Part shown: positions 25,984-35,986 of the stretch, in pieces
Layout of the letters: the number at the start of each line of letters is the position of its first letter
Position numbering within the stretch: position 1 is the stretch's first letter
The notes under the pieces: model-generated
Seen by the model: the letters and a program-made list of their open reading frames with translations, nothing else
Databases searched by the model: none
Told to the model about the DNA's origin: nothing
Translations under genes and position numbers: made by a program
Origin: Panagrolaimus kolymaensis
Lineage: Eukaryota > Nematoda > Chromadorea > Rhabditida > Panagrolaimidae
DNA: 64,000 nucleotides
Direction: 5' to 3'
Assembly: GCA_028622995.1 (NCBI GenBank)
Contig: JAJQJQ010000044.1
Span: forward strand, 1,240,001-1,304,000

Positions 25984-26250
25984 CAACAGGACCTTTTTCC
26001 TCCAAGATAAAATTTGCCTTTGCTAAAAAAGCAAAGGCATTCCAAAATTTATGAATTTTATTCATAAGCCACAAATTAATGGGCTTGAATTTTAATACGA
26101 ACCTTTTAGGAACGAATTAACGTCAAATAAATTAAATCCGGCATAAGTTTAAATAAGATGGGATAAAAACCAAAGAGAGCGAAACAAACTCGCCTGCAAG
26201 ATAACCAAAGAAATTCATTTTCTGTGGCTTTTTTGTTTGAAATTTTTTTT
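25984..26250 (+). repeat. Dispersed hairpin-bearing repeat, copy 1
   Basis: About 267 bp closely matching 31562-31827. It carries a perfect 10-bp stem (TGCCTTTGCT at 26015-26024 pairing with AGCAAAGGCA at 26030-26039) and a second hairpin TTATGAAT-TTT-ATTCATAA. In the other copy the first 70 bp are the open end of a coding exon with the same frame and stop. This copy has no visible upstream exon, so it is either a duplicated gene tail (pseudogene) or a small mobile repeat. Confidence 0.75.
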
Positions 26251-26935
26251 GCCATTTTTCTCAGAACTTTTTCTTTCATTAAATAATTATTAAACACCAA
26301 ATAACAAATTTACATCTTTTTGTAAATTAATCCTTCTTTTTTTAAATTTATTATAAAAGCAAAAAACAAAATTCTGAAAGACCATCAAAATTTAGCTAAC
26401 GTGTTTTTTTTTAAAACAAACCTCTAAAAAGTTTTGTGAACCTTCTAAAAACGCCACCGCAAAACAAAACATAAAAATGCCGATAACTTACAAAAAAAAA
26501 GAAAAAGAAAGACCATTCAAAAGCGGAAACAAAAATGAAAAAACTTTAAAACTTGTCCGAAAAAAACCAAATAATATTATTATCAAGGGAAAACAAACCT
26601 TTTTCTTTTTTCGGTTTTTTGCGTTGACTTATTTTTTTAGAGGGTTGAAACATACATAGAATAGATTTTACCATTATATGTATGTATGTTGGCTTTTTTA
26701 AAAATGCTAAGAAAATGCAAAAAAAAATGCCTCGTTTATTTATTGTCAAGGAAATAAATGTTCTACGCGTCAAAAAAAGGCAAGGGTTTTTTTTTGTTTG
26801 TTTGACAAATTGACGAATCCATTTTTTTATATAAAAATTATTTTATTTTTCTGAATACAAAGAACACTATTTTTTTATAATAAAAAAAAACACATAAGAA
26901 AATAATTTATGGATGGCAAAGTAATTTATTGGGAT

Positions 26936-27372
26936 TAGTGTTAAATTACCGACCGACCGACGAGAAAGTCGGTAAATTCAGAAAATTGTCGGTATGGAAA
27001 TTATCCCGGTCGGTAAAGTCGGTAATTTGTCGGTATAAAAAAACGGTCGGTCGGTAAATCGGTAGGTAAAAAGTCGGTATAAAAATTTTTTTCGAGTCAG
27101 AAAATCACCAAAACTTTCAGTTTTTAGTCAAAAATACATTTTTTTTAATATTAAAGTGATGAATAACATCAAAAAATTAGTATTTCTATTAACTTTTTAA
27201 GAAAAACAAATCCTGATAAGAACTTGAGAAAAAAATGTCGGTATAAAATTTTGTCGGTCGGTAAAGTCGGTAAAATGTCGGTATAAAAAAACGGTCGGTC
27301 GGTAAATCGGTCGGTAAAAAGTCGGTCGGTAAGTCGGTAATTACCGACTTTTCGGTCGGTAATTTAACACTA
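26936..27372. mobile_element. hAT-type MITE B with GGTCGGTAAA word arrays
   Basis: A 437-bp element with about 21-bp terminal inverted repeats (TAGTGTTAAATTACCGACCG and its complement) and a perfect 8-bp target duplication ATTGGGAT at 26928-26935 and 27373-27380. The two arms are dense arrays of CGGTCGGTAAA, GTCGGTAT and related words around an AT-rich centre (about 27080-27235). No transposase is present. TAGTG-type ends and 8-bp duplications point to the hAT superfamily. Confidence 0.88.
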
Positions 27373-28534
27373 ATTGGGATATATAAAAAAATCAATAGAA
27401 ACAATTAAAATATGGGTTCCAAAATTAAAAAAAAAAAGAATTACAGAAATGAAACAAAAATTTCTCGAGTTTGGCATTTATAAAAATTTAGGAAGAAGTT
27501 TTGATAAATATAAAACCAAAGTTTTATGTTATTTTTATTAATTACTTTAATTTTAAGTTTTAGTCTTATCAAACTTTATTCTTTGAGAAATCATTTGTGT
27601 TTGAAACCAACTTGACACGTTTATCAAATTTTAGCAATTTTTTTCTTTGTTTGAATAAATCCAAACTACATCCAAAAAAAATTACCAATATTTTTAAAAA
27701 TCGATATCACTTCTTCCAAAACATTTTTAATATTTTGGGCAACATTTTTACCAGAAAAAATATTGAAGCTTTTTATAATAGCCATAAACGTTCCATAAAA
27801 AATTAAAGAAACAAAAAAAAGATAATAAAAAGCTACCGAAAAAAATAAAATAAAATATGAATGTCCCATATAATTTTTTTAATGTTCGCTAACAAAATTG
27901 TTTTGTTTTTTCATATCTCATGCTTGCTTTTGCTGTTTTTTTATGTTCAATCTTTGTCTCCCCCGAAAAAAAAAAAGAATAAGAACTTCATTCAGAAAAT
28001 TGGTTTGCTCCCGAAGGAGTCTTTCAAAACAAAACAAAAAAATATTTTACTCATATTTTTTTTCTCTTTCTTTGATGAAATAAAAAAATGGAATGAAAAA
28101 AAGTCAAAAGTCAAAAAGCAAAAAAGTTAACAACTCTGCCAGCATGTCATCACCATCCGTTGCTAGACATTTTTTTTGAGACTATGTCCAAAATCAAAAA
28201 GCATTTTTTTATGAAAAGGAAATGTGCAGAATTTTTTTTTGCATTTATAAAACTACATAAAATTATTTTTTCATAACATAGAAGGTTTTTAGGAGAAGCG
28301 AAAAAAATTTGGGGGATCAAAACTAAAATTACATGCAAAATAATAATAAAAAAACTATTACATAGGCTTTCATAACAAAAATTTAACTAACTATTACGAG
28401 TTTTTTTTCTATCAACTTTTTATAAAATACTTTCAAAGAAAAATTTCGAATACCATAAATTAATTTTCGAGGCAAAACTCCCAGTTATAAAAATTTCAAT
28501 TAAATTTAATGAAAGTGTATTTTTTTTCCTTCAG

Positions 28535-31500
28535 ATTATTTAAGTCCAATTTCTTCCACTGAAGATGATTGTGAAAAAGAAAGCATTAATCAAAAAGTTA
28601 GAAAAATTATTTTACATCGAGTTCATTGCGATGTTAAAGATCTTCCACCATGGATTATTGCTGAACCTTTACCAACTGGGGATGATAAACCAAAAACTAA
28701 AGATGTTTGTTTACAAACTGAATATATTCCAGCTCATAAAATTACCACTTCAGCCAATACAGAACTTATAGAAATAAAAGTGAGAAAAAATTAGAATTTT
28801 AGCTTCGAGACTTTGTGTAAAAAAAATTTTTTAGGATTCTGGAACTCAATATGAAATTGAATCCACTACCTCGAAAGATTTCTCTAATAAAAAATCAGCG
28901 TTTGAAATAATTACGGAAGAATTATCAGAGGAAATTTATTTAAATCAACTTTTAGCTATTCGAAAACAAGATTCTTCAATTAAGCAATCAATCGTGTTAA
29001 AGCCCGAATCATTGGAAAATGCAGAAATAATAGATTTTGTTTATTTAAAAGCACACGTATGTTATTTATTTTTTTAACACTAAAAATAACAATAAAAACC
29101 CGTAATTTTAATTAACACCCATAAAAATAGAAAGAAAACACAAAAAACAAAAACAATAAAATTAAATAATAATTATGCAAATTAAATTCCAAAGTATTTT
29201 CAACAAACAAACAAAAAAATAAGAAAATTTTAGCTATCTATTTTTGATATTTAGCTAATTGCTTTTTAGCTTTACTAACATTACAATTACCTTTGGGCGA
29301 AAGGAACCATAAACCATTGAGAGCTTGTCTCGCAGATTTATTTTTAACTCCAACATAATAATTATTATTTATTATATATGGTTTATATTCCTTTCGCTCA
29401 CGTTCACCCATTTTAAACCATTTTCCATCAGCAATTTCATGCCATTCAAAATTCCTACAGATTACTCCTTTAAATTGTGACGAACATAAATCATTTAAAA
29501 CTTCTTGATCCATTAAAGTTGAATCGTTTTCAAGGCGTTTTCGCATTTCTATAAATAAATCTGTTCTGGCTTGAGTATTAAATGCCACGAGAGGATCAAA
29601 TGCAAATTTTTGTTTTTGGGTATAACCGTTTATTGGAATTAGAATATCCACGTCATCGATGGTGGTGGCATTTTTAATTAATTCAAATGGTTCTTTAATC
29701 CATATTGAATCAGATTCAAATAAAATAAATTCGATTTTGAGCTAAAAAAAATTCAGAGATAAAAATAATTAAAAATTGGGCTTCGCCGAGAAAATATTAA
29801 TATGTAACGTTTTTGTGGCATGAATCCCTTTTTCGCCTTGAAACGCCGGGGAATACTTAATTCTATAAATATTTTTACTTACCTTTGCCAATTCTTCAAG
29901 CAATCGAGCTCGAAAAGTTAAAATTTGTACATAAACTTTCTTTCCCCAATCTGTATCAAGATTATGCTGTCTATCACTTTCCAACCAATGGCAATGAATT
30001 TTGGGCCAATCTTTTTTTAATTTTTTACACGTTTCTTCTTGCAAAGAAACAATAAATATTTTTGTATGTAATTTTTCATTGAGTGCATAAAGATTGCATA
30101 AAAAATTGGAGGTTAAATTAAAATATGCATGATTGATAACAGAAAATAAAATAAAATCATCGGTAGAAGAATTTGAAACTTTTTTAGCAATGGAACGAAA
30201 TTTCTGAAAAAAATAAAAAAATAGGTAAAATTAATTTATTCGGAAATCGAAGGAATATTAAAAAAAAGTTTTGGGCTTCTTGAAACAAAAAATATAAGTT
30301 TTTTTCAAAAAAAAATGGTTTTGAATTAATTATTTAAATTTTTTATTTAAAAATTATTTACCTTCAAAAATTTCTCAGATATTTCAATATTTTTTGGTGG
30401 TGATTCAGTTACTTTACTAATAGGAGCATCAACAAAAATTTCACCATCCAAATTTCCCTGTAATACAGCTGCGCCATGAATAACTCTTCCATTCTTTTTT
30501 CCACCACCATTATCAAAAATATCATCCCTTAAAATTAATGGGCCATCAGCAGTTTTCTTTTTAAGGGTTGAATCCAATATGGGTTCGGGAAGCCATGAAT
30601 CTTTGGAATGTTTATGTAAAAAATATGCAAAACAATATAAAAATATTAAACCAAAAATAAATGACCATCGAATTCGAGAAAAATACATTTTACTTTTATA
30701 AAAGCAGGCAAAATTGGAATTGGAAATTCCAAAAATTGATTAAATCAAAAAATCAACAACAATCAATAAACTGATTTTTATTTTATTTTTCTTTCACAAA
30801 AATAAAGAAAAAAGAAAATTCAAGAAACGTTAAAGAAAAAAAGTTACGCTGTAAACCAAAAATTAGAGCACCATCGTCTTCGTGGTCGTCTTCGCCATTG
30901 GCGGCAATCAATTTTTTTTTTTTGAAGTTTTTTTTCTTCTCTTCCTTATTTGGTTCAATGCGCTTCCTCCAAAAAAAATAAATACAATGCATTTTGCGCA
31001 TGAGAAAAAAAAAGAAAAAAGAAAGAATGTATGTGTGAGTGGATGGAGCGTTTGAGACAATGATGATCGAATCGAATATATAAACTTATATTTTTTTAAT
31101 ACTGCGTGAAGGTCAAAACAAAAAATGATGGAGGTAGAAAAGAAAGAAAAGTGTGGAATGCAATAAAAAAAATTTGAGGTACAATAATTGGATCCATAAA
31201 ATCTTTAAGAAAAAATAAGCAACAACAAAGATAATAAAACAAAAAAATGATACATTTTTATATTTATTTTTATATTTTTTCAGGATTCATTTTTCTTACT
31301 TCTAAAAAATCAACAACAAAATAAACATCAAATTGGAATAGAAAAATGGTCATTTAAAAATTTAATTGTATGAATGATAACAAAAAAAAGGGTGGAAAAT
31401 GATAACAGTTTTTTAGAAGCCTGACTTTGTGCTGCTATCAGGAGATTCAGATAATGACGGATTATTAAAAATGGAGGCCAATAATGATGTAGCTCTAGTA

Positions 31501-31632
31501 AGTAACAGTTACGCAACAAATACGATTCATAAAAAAGAACAAATTAGTTCATCAACCGATTCAACAGGACTTTCTTCCTCCAAGATAAAATTTGCCTTTG
31601 CTAAAAAAGCAAAGGCATTCCAAAATTTATGA
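28535..31632 (+). CDS. Unrecognised multi-exon protein, 5' end not found
   Basis: Three exons join in phase 0: 28535-28779 (acceptor CCTTCAG), 28835-29056 (55-nt intron, GTGAGA...TTTTTTAG) and 31417 onward (donor GTATGT, acceptor TTTTTTAG). The visible part has no start codon, so at least one upstream exon is missing. Exon 1 encodes a region with VKDLPPWIIAEPLPTGDD; exon 2 is acidic and helical. The third exon can be read to TGA at 31632 (ending KAKAFQNL), or spliced at a strong donor GTAAGT at 31498, which joins in phase to the exon at 31986 and would make the WD-like exons below its C-terminus. I recognise no family. A minus-strand glycosyltransferase gene lies inside the 2.36 kb intron. 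Confidence 0.55.
29238..30688 (-). CDS. Type II membrane nucleotide-sugar transferase (Nucleotid_trans-like), 383 aa
   Basis: Exons 30688-30362, 30203-29883 and 29741-29238, all phase 0 (donors GTAAAT and GTAAGT, acceptors TTTTTTCAG and TTTTTTTAG). The protein starts with a short basic segment and one hydrophobic signal-anchor (about residues 9-24, FIFGLIFLYCFAYFL), typical of Golgi glycosyltransferases. The luminal part contains a core like the nucleotide-diphospho-sugar transferase family (PF03407): KIEFILFESDSIWI, where E-S-D (225-227) is the probable metal/nucleotide-sugar-binding acidic motif. A C-terminal catalytic region with W-x-E-I-A-D-G-K-W follows. Sugar and acceptor are unknown. 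The gene is nested on the opposite strand within an intron of the 28535 gene. Confidence 0.72.
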
Positions 31633-31827
31633 ATTTTATTCATTAGCCGCAAATAAACGGGCTTGAATTTTAATACGAACCTTTAGGAACGTATATACGT
31701 CAAATAAATTAGATCCGGGAGAAGCTTAAATAAGATTGACTAATAAACAAATAGAACGAATCAAACTTGCGCGTCAGAGAACCAGAGAAAAGCATCTTTT
31801 TGGTATTTTTGTTTGAAGAAATTTTTT
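31562..31827 (+). repeat. Dispersed hairpin-bearing repeat, copy 2
   Basis: Matches 25984-26250 with near identity over the first 80 bp and more substitutions and small indels after that. The perfect 10-bp stem is at 31593-31602 and 31608-31617. The match begins inside the open frame that ends at 31632 and continues past it into non-coding sequence. Confidence 0.75.
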
Positions 31828-31985
31828 GTTGATGATTCAAAGATTTTTTTTCAAGCAAACTGGCGATTAAAAAATTTTACATTATGGAATATCCATTTCT
31901 TCTTTATATTTTTTTAAATCAAAAACATTGAAAAGATATTAATCATCAAAGGAGCCATAACACACCTTCGTTGTATCTTTTTTAG

Positions 31986-32816
31986 GTGCTTTCAGGAACC
32001 AAAGTATTTTGCATTTCAAACTCCAAATTGAAACTAATATTTGATACCAAAATCACTGACTTTGAACCTTGCTCAATAACCCTAACAAATAATAATCGTT
32101 ACATTGTTGCTTCGTCCGAGCATTTTTATGTTTATTCTTTGAATGGTTCCACCAAATTTAAACGGTAGCTTTTTTCCTTCTAATTTTTAAAAAGCCCAAA
32201 AACAAAGGTGAAAATTTTTTACAGTATCATTCCAAAATCCAAACTCATTGATTCCATTAAAGAAATTTATTGCAATGGATCATACTTGTTTGCAATAACC
32301 GATACATGGCTTTCGGTTTATGAAATTGAAACAGGAATTCACGTAAATTCGAAACAAATATCTGAGAAAGTTTTAAATCAAAATAAAGTGAAAAAAATTT
32401 TGATTATGGAAAATGGGAATATTCTCGTATTTTTTGGAAACCTAAATAAAGCAGTTATTTTCAATCCAAAAAAGTTTGCTGAATTTAGGTAAGACAAAAA
32501 TTAACTGTTTCGAAACCAGACTTTTTTTTTATTCTCCGGGGTTAACGGAGTTTCGTGAATTTGAAAGAAACTTAAACATCCATGTTTCAGTACCTTTGAA
32601 TATGAATTCACTTTTACCTCATCAGACAATCTTCCTTTATCGTTTACCATATTCCAAAATGATGCATTTTCCATTGATTCAAAAGGAGATATTTCAAAAT
32701 GGGATTTACTTAAAAATCATCGAAAAGTTCGATCAAAAATTTTATCATCGAACATTGAAACTTCAAATAATATTCAAGCGCTTGGAACCAATGTAATTTT
32801 TCTTAACCTTTTATAA
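31986..32816 (+). CDS. WD-repeat-like C-terminal exons, 222 codons, 5' end uncertain
   Basis: Exons 31986-32164, 32225-32488 and 32591-32816 join in phase (introns 60 and 102 nt; acceptors TTTTTACAG and ATGTTTCAG). The product has beta-rich repeats of the WD type, such as NNRYIVASSEHFYVYSLNG, YLFAITDTWLSVYEIETG and DAFSIDSKGDISKWDL, so it probably forms part of a propeller acting as a protein-binding scaffold. No ATG exists in the first exon, which begins with GTG right after TTTTTTAG, so upstream coding exon(s) are required. The donor GTAAGT at 31498 in the preceding gene fits in phase and is the best candidate. An alternative frame across the last exon lacks a proper acceptor and was rejected. 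Confidence 0.6.
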
Positions 32817-33084
32817 GAAACGTTAAAGACGATTGAATTATAGATTTTTGCCATTTCGACGTTGAGAAAATTGTTTGTTTTGATTTTGCCGAATTAATTA
32901 TCGAAAATGAATGAAAACCATAAAAAGTTGAGTCTTCGAATGCAAAAGAAACAAAACAACAAAAAAAACGAATCAAAACAGAAGGATCAAAAATTGACAA
33001 AAATGCAAAATACGTGACTTTATTACAATACTAATCCGTCATAAAAACATGCATGAATAACACTTTACAATAGTAATAAAAAGC

Positions 33085-34070
33085 TTATTTTAAAATATTT
33101 TCCAAAAAATCTTTAACATCATTCATTTCATCAGCACAACATGAGTGACCCATTGGATATGGAATCAATAGAGCATTTGGATTGAATGTCAAGATAGCTT
33201 CATGAGTTCTTCGACCATAATCAAAAGGTACCAATGGATCCTAAAAATAAAGAAGAAATTATATATATATATAACTTTTAAAGGTAACGTTACTTGAGTT
33301 CCATGAGCAAGAAAAACTGGAGTATTCAAATTTGCGGTATTAGTCTAAAACCAATAAATTTGATTACAAAGGCAGATCATCTTTTAAAAAATTTACTTAC
33401 CCCAGGAATTCTATCACGTTGTAAAAGGTAAGAACTTAGACCAACAATAGCACCCAAAGGTTTATCAAAAGTTAAACCACTGAACAAAGCAAGGGCTCCA
33501 CCCATAGACATTCCAGCAAGTACAATGCGGTCGGAAGGAATTCCAGCGTTAATTTCAGCATTAATAAGACCATGAACATATTCTGCTGCACGTTGAATAC
33601 CTTCAGCATCTTCAGGTGAAGTTTCAGTGAGACCTAAAATGTTGAACCATGCTGGAATCCTAAAAAAACATGTTGTTATTAAAAGGTTTACATAAAAAAG
33701 TTTCATACCGAAATCCAAAGCTGATAGCAACAGGTCGAGCAGCACTAAAAAACAAAATATTCAAGAGGAATTTAGTTCCATAAAAATTTGCCTTACGCAT
33801 TTGGACAAACAACTTTGACATGAGGTGGTAAAACGAGATCTTCACGAAAAATTCGAGCACATCCATGACCTTGATCACCTAAACCATGAAAGAAAAAAAT
33901 CTAAAAATTAAATGGATTACAAATTCATATAAAATGTTAAATATAAAATAACTTACAGTTGCAGAATGATCTGATTGAGCATTAATAACAATTGGAGCTG
34001 AGCCTTCGATGTTCATGTCGCCACCAGGATTTCCATTATTACCACCAAGATTTTGCAAAAATGAAAACAT
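33085..34070 (-). CDS. Acyl-protein thioesterase (APT1/2, lysophospholipase-like), 239 aa
   Basis: Six exons: 34070-33957, 33900-33797, 33744-33709, 33659-33401, 33344-33294 and 33240-33085, all joined in phase. The protein is an alpha/beta hydrolase that removes palmitate from S-acylated proteins at cytosolic membrane faces. The oxyanion-region motif FFHGLGD is near residue 41. The nucleophile is S136 in G-M-S-M-G-G, the acid is D189 in HGTQ-DPLVPF and the base is H220 in PMGHSC; spacing and order match APT1/APT2. The extra 25-30 residues at the N-terminus are Gly/Asn-rich (NLGGNNGNPGGD) and not part of the fold. The family's usual length is about 230 aa, so the gene looks complete. Nearest relative in C. 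elegans would be ath-1. Confidence 0.92.
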
Positions 34071-34538
34071 TTAGAATATCGGTAGTTTTACAAGTTCGAG
34101 AAAAATGGAAGCTTAGATTGATAGTTACTTGTTTAAATAGAGAAGCTAAAAATAAAAACAGAATAAAACATTCGAATAATAATAATTCACGAGTTTCACG
34201 ACAAAAAAGCAAATGTTTATAGAAAAAAATTAGATGCAAAAAGAAATCCTAAAAATTGTAAGCGCACCAAAAATAAATAAAAGTGTTTTGATTCTCAAAA
34301 AGAATGGTTGCTCTTGCTCTGTTTTTTAGATTCCATTTTTTGATTTGGAAAAAAACAATCCTTGATTTTTGAAAGCATAAAAAATAGCAAAGTTTCATTA
34401 TTCTTCTTATTATTTTTTTGCTATGAAAAACTTATGCAAAATTAGCATGTTTTCATTCAACCTCGATTTTGAATATAAAAGAAAAGCCTTCAATAATTTT
34501 GCTTCATTATTGCTCGACTTATTTCGTAGAGATTGGTG
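34071..34538. promoter_or_regulatory. Shared upstream region of the divergent APT and membrane-protein genes
   Basis: A 468-bp AT-rich segment between two divergent start codons. A TATA-like run (GAATATAAAAG) lies about 70 nt before the plus-strand ATG at 34539. No coding exon is visible. Confidence 0.4.
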
Positions 34539-35534
34539 ATGTCTTCTCCAAGTCTGAATTTTCCTGGTCTAATGCCGATGCCTGCAACAACGACTCTTGG
34601 TGGTGACAACTCAACAGAATTTTCAAATAATTCTTCAATGGTTTCAACTACTGATAATGGTGTCATCAAACTTCGACCTTTTGTTCCTGATTTTGGTTTT
34701 GTCAATGTTCCAAGCATGGCTGATTTGATCACAACAACAACTGAACCTTTGATCACAACAACAACCGAACCTGGATGGCTTATTCTTGGTCTTGAAGCAT
34801 GGATATTTTTGGCTATGTTAGGTATTCTCATTGTAATTTTTGTATGCGCTTTGATTTGCTGCTGTTGCTGTAAAATTGCTGAAGCTAAAGAAAAGAAAAA
34901 GAAAGCTGCAAAGGAACGTGAACAACAGAAACAAAATGATGCAATTGAACAAGCTAGAGCTGCAGCGATTGCTGCTCAAACTGCTAAGAATCAAGCTCCT
35001 CAACTTCAACAACCTGCTCCTGTACCAGCTAAACCTGCACAACGTGCTTCGAATGTTATCGAAATTGAAACGGTTATTGAACGTGATACTAAGATCTTAC
35101 CTGATGGACGTCAAATTCAATCTGTGAAAATTACTAAGACATCAAGTGAAAAATCAAAGGAAAAACATCGTCGTCATCATAAAAATCATCATAAAAGTCA
35201 TCATGAAACTCAATTACCTCCTCCTCTAACATCTCGTCGTCAAGAAAACATCTTTCAAGTTGATCCTTCATCTCGTCGCCAAGAAGCTCAATTGCCTCCT
35301 CTTACATCTCGTCGCCAACAAAGCATTGTTCAAATTGATCCTCTTCCTGTTGCCACTCCGGTATATACTCCAGTTTATACACCTGTCTATCAACCAACTC
35401 CTTATCCACCTCAGCCATCTCAACTTCAACCTCAACCTGAATGTAAGTTTACATATTTTTGTGATTTGAAATTTATAACTAATTTGCCTTTTCCATTTTC
35501 AGCTTACTCTCAACAATCATCATCTCAACAATGA
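34539..35534 (+). CDS. Single-pass membrane protein with Cys cluster and basic/Q-P-rich cytosolic tail, 311 aa
   Basis: Exons 34539-35442 and 35503-35534 (donor T|GTAAGT, acceptor TTTTCAG). The first ~80 residues are Ser/Thr/Asn-rich with N-glycosylation sequons (DNST, NNSS) and a duplicated TTTTEP motif, then one transmembrane helix (about residues 87-106, FLAMLGILIVIFVCALI). A five-cysteine juxtamembrane cluster, a likely palmitoylation site, is followed by a Lys/Glu-rich coiled-coil segment, a His/Lys-rich stretch, two copies of LPPLTSRRQ-type repeats and a Pro/Tyr-rich tail. No signal peptide is seen, so it is probably a type III (N-out) protein. I do not recognise the family; it may be nematode-specific. 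A minus-strand open frame across the TM region is a shadow. Confidence 0.75.
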   Translation: MSSPSLNFPGLMPMPATTTLGGDNSTEFSNNSSMVSTTDNGVIKLRPFVPDFGFVNVPSMADLITTTTEPLITTTTEPGWLILGLEAWIFLAMLGILIVIFVCALICCCCCKIAEAKEKKKKAAKEREQQKQNDAIEQARAAAIAAQTAKNQAPQLQQPAPVPAKPAQRASNVIEIETVIERDTKILPDGRQIQSVKITKTSSEKSKEKHRRHHKNHHKSHHETQLPPPLTSRRQENIFQVDPSSRRQEAQLPPLTSRRQQSIVQIDPLPVATPVYTPVYTPVYQPTPYPPQPSQLQPQPECKFTYFCDLKFITNLPFPFSAYSQQSSSQQ

Positions 35535-35986
35535 TATCTCAATCAGCTGATGCTTTATCTCCATTGCTCGCTCTCTCACTTAACTAATATTAACTTTGAT
35601 ATTGTAAATGTGATATTTTAAATTCCGAAATAAATACTAATCTTTCTTATTTTTTTGTGTTCTTTGTTTTGAGGAAATGATTTGGGATTTTTACTTGTTA
35701 CAATCAAATTTTAATGGTTCAAGAATTTAAATCTAAACTTATGAGATTTGAATGTTGTTTTGATAGTTTGAGCAAATTGTTAGCTGTTTAATATTTTTAT
35801 TATTATCGATCTCATGTCATCATCAAAAGTTAAAATTAAATAAGTAAACAATACAAACAATTATTAAAGCATTAAATGAGTGTTTATGAGGATGATTATT
35901 GATTGGAATATCAGTGGAAGAAGAAGTGTTAGTACTGAGAGAGTAAATTATAAAAAGTGAATATGTTGGATAATGTTTCATATTTC
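35535..35986. other. Convergent 3' region
   Basis: 452 bp between two convergent stop codons. It holds an AATAAA signal in GAAATAAATAC near 35628, suitable for the plus-strand gene. No exon is seen. Confidence 0.5.

Larger units (their letters stand above)
24613..28534. other. Non-coding stretch with a dispersed repeat and a MITE
   Basis: Other than the repeat at 25984-26250 and the MITE at 26936-27372, I see only AT-rich DNA with homopolymers and no supported exon. It may include undetected 5' exons or the promoter of the plus-strand gene whose first visible exon starts at 28535. Confidence 0.45.

Noticed and set aside
32476..32796. 106-codon frame over the last WD-like exon
   Set aside because: A one-base-shifted frame gives a protein that continues the WD pattern (SIDSKGDISKWDL) and joins at a proper TTTCAG acceptor.
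34490..34831. 113-aa minus-strand frame opposite the membrane protein
   Set aside because: A shadow of the TTTTEP-encoding repeats on the plus strand.
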